From assembly GCA_028280455.1 (NCBI GenBank), contig JANQLT010000175.1, positions 1 to 39,568 of the forward strand: DNA of 39,568 nucleotides. The letters run 5' to 3'. Made by a program: the position numbers and the translations under genes. This document shows positions 11,041 through 18,571 of the stretch, piece by piece; position 1 is the stretch's first letter; each line of letters opens with the position of its first letter. The notes under the pieces are model-generated. The model saw only the letters and a list, made by a program, of their open reading frames with translations, was not told where the DNA came from and ran no database searches. This DNA comes from Kiloniellales bacterium. Lineage in GTDB: Bacteria; Pseudomonadota; Alphaproteobacteria; Kiloniellales; JAKSDN01.

Positions 11041-12147
11041 ATGGGCAGCAAGCTCGACAGCATCCAGGAGGCGCTCGACGCGGTCGCCGCCGGCGAGCTC
11101 ATCGTGGTGGTCGACGACGAGGACCGCGAGAACGAAGGCGATCTCATCATGGCCGCCACCAAGGCGACGCCGGAGAAGGTCGCCTTCATGATCCGCCACA
11201 CCAGCGGCATCCTCTGCGTGCCCCTCGACCAGGCCGAGGCGCGCCGGCTCGACCTCGACCCGATGGTCGCCGACAACGACGCGCCCCTGGGCACCGCCTT
11301 CACCGTCTCGGTCGACTACCGCTACGGCCTGACCACCGGCATCTCGGCCGAGGAGCGCTGCGCGACGATCCGCGGCCTCGCCAACAACAACGCTGGCCCC
11401 GAGGACTTCGTCCGGCCCGGCCACGTCTTCCCCTTGGTTGCGAAAGAGGGCGGCGTGCTGATGCGCTCCGGCCACACGGAGGCCGGGGTCGACCTGGCGC
11501 GGATGGCCGGCGAGCCGGCGGTCGGGCTGCTGGCCGAGCTGGTCAACGACGACGGCACGGTGAAGCGCGGCGCCGAGGTCCTCGCCTTCGCGCGGGAGCA
11601 CGGCCTGAAGATCATCTCGATCGCCGAGCTGATCGAGTACCGGCAGCAGCGCGAGCGCCTGGTCGAGCGGATCGCGGAGTTTCCCGTGCAGACCGGCATC
11701 GGCGAGGCGCGCGGCATCGCCTACGCCACGACCTTCGATTCCATGCAGCACCTCGCCCTGGTCTTCGGCCAGATCGGCGACGGCCGCGACGTGCCGACCC
11801 GGATGCACCGCGAAGAGATCCTCGACGACGTCTTCGGCGGCAGCCGGACGCTCAAGGTGGTGTTCGAGCGCTTCCAGGAGTCCGGCCGGGGCGTCCTGGT
11901 GTACCTGCGCGAAGGCAGCACCGGCGTGCCGGTCGGCGGCCTGGAGAGCGAGGCCCGCGAGGCCTCGTCGAACAGCAACAGCGAGGCCGACCGGGCGCAG
12001 CGCTGGCACGAGATCGGCCTCGGCGCCCAGATCCTGCGCGACCTGGGGGTCTGCTCGATCCGCCTGCTGGCCACCCGCACCCGCCAATACGTCGGCCTCG
12101 GCGGCTTCGGCATCGAGATCGCCGACACCGAGATCATTGCGCCGTAA
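11041..12147 (+). CDS. ribB: 3,4-dihydroxy-2-butanone 4-phosphate synthase with degenerate GTP cyclohydrolase II domain (RibBX type)
   Basis: Converts ribulose 5-phosphate to the four-carbon precursor of riboflavin. The RibB half (about residues 1-205) is intact: DDEDRENEGDLIMAA, RHTSGILC and RSGHTEA carry the acidic, substrate-binding and catalytic residues. The second half (about 206-368) aligns with GTP cyclohydrolase II but lacks the three zinc cysteines. Where the family has a CLTGD...RCDCG type motif, this reads EEILDDVFGGSRT (about 257-269). It is therefore probably not a cyclohydrolase and fits the RibBX variant described in proteobacteria. No other riboflavin gene is in the window, and no FMN-riboswitch-like leader is apparent in the 176 bp upstream. 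ATG start has GGGA upstream. Confidence 0.92.
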   Translation: MGSKLDSIQEALDAVAAGELIVVVDDEDRENEGDLIMAATKATPEKVAFMIRHTSGILCVPLDQAEARRLDLDPMVADNDAPLGTAFTVSVDYRYGLTTGISAEERCATIRGLANNNAGPEDFVRPGHVFPLVAKEGGVLMRSGHTEAGVDLARMAGEPAVGLLAELVNDDGTVKRGAEVLAFAREHGLKIISIAELIEYRQQRERLVERIAEFPVQTGIGEARGIAYATTFDSMQHLALVFGQIGDGRDVPTRMHREEILDDVFGGSRTLKVVFERFQESGRGVLVYLREGSTGVPVGGLESEAREASSNSNSEADRAQRWHEIGLGAQILRDLGVCSIRLLATRTRQYVGLGGFGIEIADTEIIAP

Positions 12148-12185
12148 GTCGGGCGCGGGATCATCGCGCCGTAGGACGGGCGCGG
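12132..12185 (+). repeat. 27-bp imperfect tandem duplication spanning the ribBX stop
   Basis: Unit 1 (12132-12158) and unit 2 (12159-12185) differ at only a few positions. Unit 1 encodes the last residues and the TAA stop; unit 2 repeats the same reading (IIAP) followed by TAG. Confidence 0.85.
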
Positions 12186-12551
12186 TAGCAGGCCGCATCG
12201 GCCGTCCGGACCCCTGCCATGTTGCGTAGGGTTCCGTTGAACCGCTAGTTCAACCAAAGTAGTGTCCTTGTGGGGCGGCGGCCGGCCCCATCCCACCCGA
12301 TCGGGCGGACCCGGTTTGGCCGCCGCCCCGCGGCCGCGCTGCCAAAGGACCTGCGATACCGCGTGATCATCGCCCCGCCAGGCCCGCGACGAAGGCCAAC
12401 GCCCGAACCGGGTTCCGACCCCGGCCGCCGGACCCAGCGGCCAACTACCTTGAGGCGCACGACTCGACCGGATACAATCTCAAAGAACGTTGATTTAATC
12501 TCAGAATTCCCCCCGAGGCATTTGAGCTACCCTCCAGCGCCAGGCTCCGAG
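12148..12551. other. 404-bp gene-free region rich in inverted repeats
   Basis: No convincing gene. It contains the second unit of the 27-bp duplication; a GTTGAAC/GTTCAAC hairpin (12236-12254); a 12-bp perfect inverted repeat GGGGCGGCGGCC at 12272-12283 with its complement at 12318-12329, enclosing the palindrome CCCGATCGGG (12296-12305); and GAACCGGGTTC (12405-12415). An AT-richer stretch before the HTH gene (about 12470-12515) carries two AATCTCA repeats and is the likely promoter/operator. An open frame through this region upstream of 12552 has arginine/proline-rich composition and no coding look. Confidence 0.6.
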
Positions 12552-13025
12552 ATGGCGAACAATCGGCTCCGCACGGATTGGATCGGCGAGGTCATGAAGG
12601 CCCAAGGCAAGACGCCGGGCCAGCTGGCCCGGGCGATCGGCGTCGACACCTCCGAGGCCAGCCGGATCAAGAACGGCGAGACGGGCGTACGGCTCTATCG
12701 GCTGCCGGACCTCAGCCGCTTCCTGCAGATGCCGATCGGCGAGATCGTCGAGCGCATGGTGGGCGACGCGGGCTTCTCCGACGCCGCGGCCCAGGACGAC
12801 GGCGTCACGGCACCGAAACGCGACGTCTACAAGGCCGTCAAGGCGACGCTCGAGAGCATGGTGCGACACGGCCTAGCAGACCTGTCTGATCTCGAGATCG
12901 ACGAGTGCGCCAGTGCCATTGCGCTGGGCTTGGCGCGCAAGCGCTTCGAGTCCTCCGAGCGCTCGCGCGACTACATGGAACAGCAGATAGTCCAACTGAG
13001 CGAGAAACGCGAACTACGAGAATAG
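12552..13025 (+). CDS. XRE-type helix-turn-helix regulator
   Basis: A 157-residue protein. Residues about 7-60 form an XRE/Cro-like helix-turn-helix (MKAQGKTPGQLARAIGVDTS, then EASRIKNGE). The remainder is charged and probably helical (RSRDYMEQQIVQLSEKRELRE). The ATG at 12552 starts just before the domain; no strong ribosome site is visible. It is first of three closely packed same-strand genes: 7 bp to the next, then a 4-nt overlap. Probable role is transcriptional control of its own cassette; phage, plasmid or toxin-antitoxin ancestry is possible but not shown by neighbours. Confidence 0.82.
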   Translation: MANNRLRTDWIGEVMKAQGKTPGQLARAIGVDTSEASRIKNGETGVRLYRLPDLSRFLQMPIGEIVERMVGDAGFSDAAAQDDGVTAPKRDVYKAVKATLESMVRHGLADLSDLEIDECASAIALGLARKRFESSERSRDYMEQQIVQLSEKRELRE

Positions 13026-13032
13026 GGAAGCC

Positions 13033-13347
13033 ATGCAGCCGGGATCATCGAATACGCCGCTACACAACCTGGGTCGCGCCCTGGGCGACGCCCGTCGCGC
13101 CAAGGGCACCAGCCGGCTGGTCGCGGCCAAGGAAACGGGTCTCGCGTTCGAAGAGCTGGCGGCGATCGAGGAGGGCCGCGCCCGACCGAAACTGGTCAAT
13201 CTCGTCAAGCTATTGATCTTCTACGACCTACCTCCCAAGATGATCCTAAAGCGCCTGGGCAAGGCGGACAGGGAGGTCGTCCAATTGTTGGCCAGGATTG
13301 CACCGATCTACTATCTCTACGAAGTGGAGCGAGATAAGGCGTCGTGA
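13033..13347 (+). CDS. Second small HTH protein of the cassette
   Basis: A 104-residue protein with an XRE-like helix-turn-helix over residues about 12-60 (LGRALGDARRAKG, AAKETGLAFEELAAIEEGRA). A hydrophobic helical tail (LLIFYDLPPKMI, LLARIAPIYYLYEV) may mediate dimerisation. AGGGAAG precedes the ATG at a normal distance. Its TGA stop overlaps the GTG start of the next gene (GTGA), so expression is coupled. Function beyond presumed DNA binding is unknown. Confidence 0.78.
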   Translation: MQPGSSNTPLHNLGRALGDARRAKGTSRLVAAKETGLAFEELAAIEEGRARPKLVNLVKLLIFYDLPPKMILKRLGKADREVVQLLARIAPIYYLYEVERDKAS

Positions 13348-14225
13348 CAAGACCGATCGCCACCTTCGCGCAACGCGATGTCGTCCCGGGCGACTACTGG
13401 GTCGACCGGGAGCGCTCGTGGTTTCCGAAGTATCTCTGGTTCGACCACTGCGAGATCAACTTCGGCGCCATGGGCCTGATGCGCGTGCGCGTGCGCGACG
13501 ACCGCCTGGCCATCGTCTGGGACGCCCATCACGTCGACCCCGACGCGCTGCAATCGGTCCTGGCGTTCCTTGAGCGCTCCAGGCCCCATCGACGCTGCGA
13601 TCTGCGCTACCTGCGCAGCGGCTGGATCGAGGAGTGGTACCCGGAGGTCGAGCAGGCCGCCGAGCGCATCCAGGAGATCCAGAGGAACCTGAACGTCGTC
13701 AGGCTCATGCCGGGCGTGACGATCAACCGTATGCCCTTGGATCATCTGGCAAAGGTGCATCCCCACTTGCGCGAAAGCTACATCGCGCTGCAGCACACCG
13801 ATCCCTTCGACTGGGCGCGCTCCGAGCTCGGCCGCGCCGGCATCGTCTACGAGCGCGACGGCGACAGCCTGATCTACCAGCACGTCGGCGACCGCACCGA
13901 GGTCCGGCGCATGCTGGGCGACGGCTGGTGGCACAAGGCGCGCGGCCGGCGCGCCGAAGACGCCTTCTCCGACGACGAGTTCAATCGGCGCCTCAACGTC
14001 GCCTACGACCTGGCGCGCTCCGAGGGCACGGCCATCATCGAGGAGGCGCTGGCCAACGTCGAGCAGGCCGGGCGCCGGCTCGTGGTCCCCTTCTCCCGCC
14101 TGACCGTGCCGCTCGGCCCGAATCACCTGGCGGTGGTCGTGCGCCGGCGCAACGGTCCCGACAACACCCACGCCCTGTCAGGCGCTGCGGCGCAAGGCCG
14201 CCCGGCCTACCTCGAAGTCGCGTAG
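13344..14225 (+). CDS. Uncharacterised protein coupled to two HTH regulators
   Basis: 293 residues, GTG start overlapping the previous stop. I do not recognise the family. There is no signal peptide or membrane helix. The first half contains an aromatic/charged segment (WFPKYLWFDHCEINFGAM), then a helical section (EVEQAAERIQEIQRNLN). The second half has alternating short strands and helices (GIVYERDGDSLIYQHVG, VPFSRLTVPL) loosely reminiscent of a PAS-type sensor fold; that is inference. The last 48 nt overlap the end of the convergent GNAT gene. As third gene of an HTH-HTH-X unit it may be a sensor or effector controlled by the regulators. Confidence 0.75.
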   Translation: MTRPIATFAQRDVVPGDYWVDRERSWFPKYLWFDHCEINFGAMGLMRVRVRDDRLAIVWDAHHVDPDALQSVLAFLERSRPHRRCDLRYLRSGWIEEWYPEVEQAAERIQEIQRNLNVVRLMPGVTINRMPLDHLAKVHPHLRESYIALQHTDPFDWARSELGRAGIVYERDGDSLIYQHVGDRTEVRRMLGDGWWHKARGRRAEDAFSDDEFNRRLNVAYDLARSEGTAIIEEALANVEQAGRRLVVPFSRLTVPLGPNHLAVVVRRRNGPDNTHALSGAAAQGRPAYLEVA

Positions 14226-14873
14226 CGGGTCCGCCGCCAGCTCGCGCATGCGCTGCGGGCCGGACCATACCAACCCCTCGGTCTCGACCGCAGAGCCGTC
14301 GGCGGTGCGCCAGGCGACGGTCTCGACCTCGTCGCCGTAGAAGCCGGTGAAGGCGGTGAACTCCGGACGGGTGTTGGTCGGCGCCGTCAGGCCGAACACG
14401 ACGTCGGGCCGATAGACCTCCCAAACGATCACCTGGCCGAAGCGGAACAGCAGCTTGCCCAAGCCGCGGCCGCGGGCCCTGGGCGAGACATATACTTCGC
14501 CGGCGTAGACGATCGCGCCGGAGATCGAGCGCGCCTCCGCCGAGACCACCTCGGAGCGCAGGGCGTCGATCGGCTTGCCGACCGGCGGATAGAGCGACAA
14601 GCGCGCCATCAGGTGGGTCCAGAGATCGGGCGCCTCGTCGCCCACCGCGCGAAAGGCCTGGATGCCGATCAGCTCGTCGCTGGGGCGGTCGCGCACCGCC
14701 ATCCAGCCGCCCGGGCCGATACGGCGGTCCGGATCGAAAATGCCGGTGGCGGGCCCCCGTCCCAGCGCCGCCTTGGCCTGGCCGAAGGCCGCCAGGTCGG
14801 CACTCCACTCCAGATATACATCCGAGCTCTCGGCGAGCGCGTCCAAGCGCCGACAAGCCTCTGTGGCGAGCAT
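14178..14873 (-). CDS. GNAT-family N-acetyltransferase
   Basis: 231 residues. The acetyl-CoA-binding motif A is YVSPRARGRGLGKLLFRFG, with the characteristic RGRGLG pyrophosphate loop. The preceding strand (SGAIVYAGEVYVSP) and following strand (DVVFGLTAP) fit the GNAT fold. GGAGGAGG lies just upstream of the ATG at 14873. Substrate is unknown. The 3' end overlaps the convergent gene at 13344-14225 by 48 nt; both frames keep sensible protein composition to the end, so neither is obviously false. Confidence 0.85.
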   Translation of the reverse strand: MLATEACRRLDALAESSDVYLEWSADLAAFGQAKAALGRGPATGIFDPDRRIGPGGWMAVRDRPSDELIGIQAFRAVGDEAPDLWTHLMARLSLYPPVGKPIDALRSEVVSAEARSISGAIVYAGEVYVSPRARGRGLGKLLFRFGQVIVWEVYRPDVVFGLTAPTNTRPEFTAFTGFYGDEVETVAWRTADGSAVETEGLVWSGPQRMRELAADPLRDFEVGRAALRRSA

Positions 14874-15288
14874 GCTAGCCTCCTCCCCAAACGTGAGCCT
14901 GTGGATTAATTGTCGGTCGCTCGTCCGAGCCGCCCCAACTGTGGATAACTCTGGGGTCAGACCTGGCGCCTTGAGGCCACCTCAACGACCGCAGGCCCGG
15001 TGATCGAACCGGCCGGAAGCTCCCCGGAGGCCAGCGCGCAGCACCCGAAGCCATGTTCAGGGATTATGCCCTGCATGAGAATTTCTTCAGTTTTCCGCGC
15101 AATGAATGGCCGTATCATCATAATTCACACTCATGGTAGAGACGCCGGACCCGAGGCTCCTGCCCGGCGCCGCCCGGCATCGATGGGCGGCACAGGGCGC
15201 GGGAGCCGCGAAGGCGGCGTGATAGACTCCAGACGGCTCCAGGCAGGACCGCAGGCGATCGAGGAAGCGAGTCCTTCGGCATGACCCC
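14874..15288. other. 415-bp gene-free region with DnaA-box-like sites, upstream of ppc
   Basis: No convincing gene; the open frames here have no coding look. TGTGGATAA at 14940-14948 is the exact complement of the consensus DnaA box TTATCCACA, and TGTGGATTA at 14900-14908 differs from it by one base. An AT-richer stretch around 15060-15135 probably holds the ppc promoter, but I cannot place hexamers reliably. Confidence 0.45.
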
Positions 15289-18060
15289 ATGACCCCGGTC
15301 CAGGCACAGCTCAAAGCCGCCAGCGCGGAGGAGCCGAGCGCCCTCACCGTTCAGGGCGCCTATCTCGACGAGCTGGTGGCGATGCTCTGGGAGGCCTTCA
15401 GCGAGGTCGTCCGCAAGCGCGAGCCGGCCATCGCCGGCAGCATCGACAACCCGACCGGGCTGCAGGGGCTCGAGGGCGAGCGCCTGCTGCGGGCCCTGCA
15501 GGGCCAGGGCATCTGGTTCCAGCTCCTCGGCATCGCCGAGGAGAACGCCGCGGTCCGCCAGCGCCGGCAGATCGAGACCCAGCAGGGCACCAACCGGGTG
15601 CCGGGCTCCTTCGCCCAGACCATCGCCCGGGCCGTCAGCGCCGGCGTCTCCAGCGATCGGATGCTGGGCCAGCTCGCGCAGCTCCGCATCTGTCCGGTGA
15701 TCACGGCCCACCCGACCGAGGCCAAGCGGGTCACGGTGCTGGAGATCCACCGGCGCATCTACCGGCTGCTGGTCGATCTCGAGTCCCACCGCTGGACGCC
15801 GCGCGAGCGCGACGAGCGGCTGGGCGAGCTGCGCGACGAGATCGACCTGCTCTGGCTGACCGGCGAGCTGCGCATCACCAAGCCGAGCGTCGAGCAGGAG
15901 ATCGCCTGGGGCCTGCACTTCTTCGAGGAGACGCTGTTCGACCGCGTGCCCGAGCTGATGGCGGCGCTCGAGCAGTCCCTGCGGCAGCACTTCCCGAACA
16001 GCAAGTCGGCGCTGGGCTCGATCTTCCGCTTCGGGTCCTGGATCGGCGGCGACCGCGACGGCAATCCCTTCGTGACCCGCGAGATGACCCGCCACGCCCT
16101 GCAGGCCAACCGCGAGGCCTGTCTCGACCACTATCGGCGCGACCTGGAGCGCCTGCTGCAGCTGCTCAGCGTCGCCGAGCATGCCGCGGCGGTCCCGCAG
16201 GCCTTCCGCGAGCGCCTGGCCCGGCTGCTGGCGCGCAGCGGCGAGGAAAGCGAGATCACCGCCCGCAACCCGGGCGAGATCTTCCGGCAGTACGTCGCCT
16301 GCCTGCTGGGGCGCCTGCAGGCCACGATCGCGGCCGCGCGGGGCGAGACCCAGGCCGTGCCCGCCCTGGCCTACGGCGGTCCCGACGAGCTGCAGGCCGA
16401 GCTGCGCGACATGGAGCGCGCCCTGGAGGCCGTCGGCGCGGGCGGCCTGGCCGAGCGCCTGGTCAAGCCGCTGAGCCGCAAGGTCGAGACCTTCGGCTTC
16501 CGCACGGCCAGCCTCGACATCCGCCAGAACAGCATGGTCATCAACCGGGCCCTCGGCGAGATCTGGCGGCGGCAAGGCGACGACGGCGAAGCCGCGCCGC
16601 CCGCCGAAGACTCGGAGGCCTGGAAGGCCTGGCTGCTCGAAGAGCTCGCCCGGCCGCTCGAGGCGCCGCTGCCGCTCGACGCGCTGTCCGACGAGACCCG
16701 CGAGGTTCTCGAGACCTTCCGGCTGCTGGCGCAAAGCGGCAACGTCTTGGACCGCGAGGCGATCGGCTCGGTCATCCTGTCGATGACCCAGCGCTCGGCG
16801 GACGTGCTCGGCGCCTACCTCATGGCCAAGTACGGCGGGCTCTTCGCCGACGCCTCGGGCCAGGAGAACTGCACGCGGCCGATCGTGCCCCTGTTCGAGA
16901 CCATCGGCGACCTGCAGCGCGCGCCGGCGATCCTGCGCGAGCTGCTGTCGGTGCCGGTCGTGCGCCGCAGCGTGCGGGCGCTCGACGGCAGCCAGGAAGT
17001 GATGATCGGCTATTCGGACTCCAACAAGGACGGCGGCTTCCTCAGCGCCAACTGGGAGCTGCACAAGGCGCAGATCCAGCTTACGCGCATCGGCCGCGAC
17101 GCCGGCATCCCGGTGACCTTCTTCCACGGCCGCGGCGGCTCGGTCAGCCGCGGCGGCCTGCCGACCGGCCGCGCCGTGGCCGCCCAGCCGGCGGGCTCGC
17201 TGCGCGGCAAGATGCGCCTGACCGAGCAGGGCGAAGTCGTCTCGTCGAAGTACGCCAACCGCGGCACGGCGCGCTTCCAGCTCGAGCTGCTGGCCGCCAG
17301 CGTCATCGAGCACGGCCTGCGTTCCGCCGATGGCGCGGCCGAGAAGGAGCCGCCCGAGGTCGAGGACGCCATGGAGGCGCTGGCCGGCGGCGCCTATGCC
17401 GCCTACCGCCGGCTCGCCGAGCACCCGGGCCTGGTCGACTACTACCGGCTCTCCAGCCCGGTCGAGGAGCTCAAGCGCCTCAAGCTCGGCTCGCGCCCGA
17501 CCCATCGCTTCAGCGCCCAGAGCCTCGACGACCTGCGGGCCATCCCCTGGGTCTTCGGCTGGTCCCAGAACCGGCACCTGATTCCCGGCTGGTACGGCCT
17601 CGGCACCGGCCTCAAGGGCTTCCTCGACGTCCGCGGCGAGGACGGCGAGCGGCTGCTCAAGCGCATGTTCGCCCAGTCGCGGCTGTTCCGCCTGGTCATC
17701 GACGAGGTCGAGAAGACCCTGATGCTGGTCGACCTCGACCTGGCCCGCCGCTACGCCTCGCTGGTCCCGGACCAGGCGGTCCGCGAGGAGATCTTCGCCA
17801 TGATCGAGACCGAGCACGCGCGCACGACCGAGCAACTGCTCCGCGTCACCGGCGAGAAGACCCTCGGCCAGCGCTTCCCGAACCAGGGTGGCCGGCTGGC
17901 GCGCCGCCTGGCGGCCCTGAACAGCGCCGGCTGCGCCCAGGTCGAGCTGATCCGCGGCATCCGCGCCGCCCGCCAGGCCGGCGACACCCGCCCGGCCGGC
18001 CTGGTCCCGCTGCTGCTGTCGATCAACTGCGTGGCCTCAGGGCTCGGCTGGACGGGGTGA
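15289..18060 (+). CDS. ppc: Phosphoenolpyruvate carboxylase
   Basis: Carboxylates PEP with bicarbonate to oxaloacetate, an anaplerotic cytosolic reaction. The 923 residues carry VITAHPTEAKR (catalytic His about 141), GSWIGGDRDGNPFVT, GYSDSNKDGG (about 574-583), the glycine-rich FHGRGGSVSRGG (about 612), and a C-terminus SINCVASGLGWTG where many homologues end in a similar TG sequence. Length is normal (880-970). The ATG at 15289 is used because the ATG 8 bp upstream terminates at once. The gene stands alone, with long spacers on both sides. A 905-residue open frame on the opposite strand is a GC-rich shadow. Confidence 0.97.
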   Translation: MTPVQAQLKAASAEEPSALTVQGAYLDELVAMLWEAFSEVVRKREPAIAGSIDNPTGLQGLEGERLLRALQGQGIWFQLLGIAEENAAVRQRRQIETQQGTNRVPGSFAQTIARAVSAGVSSDRMLGQLAQLRICPVITAHPTEAKRVTVLEIHRRIYRLLVDLESHRWTPRERDERLGELRDEIDLLWLTGELRITKPSVEQEIAWGLHFFEETLFDRVPELMAALEQSLRQHFPNSKSALGSIFRFGSWIGGDRDGNPFVTREMTRHALQANREACLDHYRRDLERLLQLLSVAEHAAAVPQAFRERLARLLARSGEESEITARNPGEIFRQYVACLLGRLQATIAAARGETQAVPALAYGGPDELQAELRDMERALEAVGAGGLAERLVKPLSRKVETFGFRTASLDIRQNSMVINRALGEIWRRQGDDGEAAPPAEDSEAWKAWLLEELARPLEAPLPLDALSDETREVLETFRLLAQSGNVLDREAIGSVILSMTQRSADVLGAYLMAKYGGLFADASGQENCTRPIVPLFETIGDLQRAPAILRELLSVPVVRRSVRALDGSQEVMIGYSDSNKDGGFLSANWELHKAQIQLTRIGRDAGIPVTFFHGRGGSVSRGGLPTGRAVAAQPAGSLRGKMRLTEQGEVVSSKYANRGTARFQLELLAASVIEHGLRSADGAAEKEPPEVEDAMEALAGGAYAAYRRLAEHPGLVDYYRLSSPVEELKRLKLGSRPTHRFSAQSLDDLRAIPWVFGWSQNRHLIPGWYGLGTGLKGFLDVRGEDGERLLKRMFAQSRLFRLVIDEVEKTLMLVDLDLARRYASLVPDQAVREEIFAMIETEHARTTEQLLRVTGEKTLGQRFPNQGGRLARRLAALNSAGCAQVELIRGIRAARQAGDTRPAGLVPLLLSINCVASGLGWTG

Positions 18061-18187
18061 GGCCAAAGCTCGATGAGCTCGACTCAGGCCCAGCCATCAA
18101 ACTGAAGAGCGCTCGCAATCGCTAGCAGGATGACGATCCTGAAGTTCTCTGTCGGGGAGGCGCCTTACCCTGTCAGTTAAGCCCATC

Positions 18188-18220
18188 TTGACACCTTCGT
18201 GCTTTGTATCAATATGATAC
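18188..18220 (+). promoter_or_regulatory. Promoter/operator of the DUF4258-HTH pair
   Basis: TTGACA at 18188-18193 and TATGAT at 18213-18218 are separated by 19 bp. The -10 lies within an inverted repeat GTATCA-ATA-TGATAC (18206-18220) that ends directly against the first ATG (18221). The arrangement suggests autoregulation by the downstream HTH protein and a transcript starting at or just after 18221, i.e. leaderless or nearly so. A second in-frame ATG lies at 18227. Confidence 0.6.
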
Positions 18221-18571
18221 ATGACGATGGTCGACCCAACGCCTTTTCGCCGGCCGATCCGCTGGGATCGGCTACGCTCCGACGAAGCGGAGCGGGTCAT
18301 CCGGGAAAGGGCGGCCGACACCGCGAAGGTGCGTTTTGCCCTGCACGCCTTCGACCGCATCGACGATAGGTCGATCACTCAGGTGGACGCCTATCGGATC
18401 CTGAGGGAAGGCTATGTCGACACCCTCCAGAAGAACCTCGATGGCGAATGGGAAGCGATAGTAACGAAGCGAATGCCCGGGAGTCGCGAAGCAGCAGTCG
18501 TCACCATTGTGTTTCGTCAGATTGACGAGTTATTCGTCAAAACAGTGATGTGGCAGGATGTGGCGTCATGA
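18221..18571 (+). CDS. DUF4258-domain protein, probable toxin of a type II toxin-antitoxin pair
   Basis: 116 residues. The DUF4258-like core is FALHAFDRIDDRSITQVDAY, then RILREGYVDTL, then strands AIVTKRMPGSREAAVVTIVF. DUF4258 proteins resemble RelE/MqsR-type mRNA interferases and are usually encoded beside an HTH antitoxin, as here. The gene precedes the HTH gene with an ATGA overlap, so the order is toxin first, as in HigBA and MqsRA. The start is 18221 or 18227; neither has a normal ribosome site because the promoter palindrome abuts them. Base composition is slightly lower in GC than nearby housekeeping genes. Toxicity is inference. Confidence 0.75.
   Translation: MTMVDPTPFRRPIRWDRLRSDEAERVIRERAADTAKVRFALHAFDRIDDRSITQVDAYRILREGYVDTLQKNLDGEWEAIVTKRMPGSREAAVVTIVFRQIDELFVKTVMWQDVAS

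Noticed and set aside
12270..12551. In-frame extension upstream of the first HTH gene
   Set aside because: Arg/Pro-rich translation across strong inverted repeats; not protein-like. The ATG at 12552 immediately precedes the HTH domain.
14900..14948. A replication origin at the DnaA-box-like sites
   Set aside because: Only two sites, no AT-rich unwinding tract or iteron array, and no dnaA, parAB or hemE-type neighbours.
15000..15284. 94-residue plus-strand ORF upstream of ppc
   Set aside because: Composition is not protein-like and it overlaps the probable promoter region.
15118..17835. 905-residue open frame on the minus strand opposite ppc
   Set aside because: Leu/Ala/Gly/Asp/His-rich shadow of a GC-rich gene. 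It has no recognisable motif, while the plus strand carries unmistakable PEP carboxylase.
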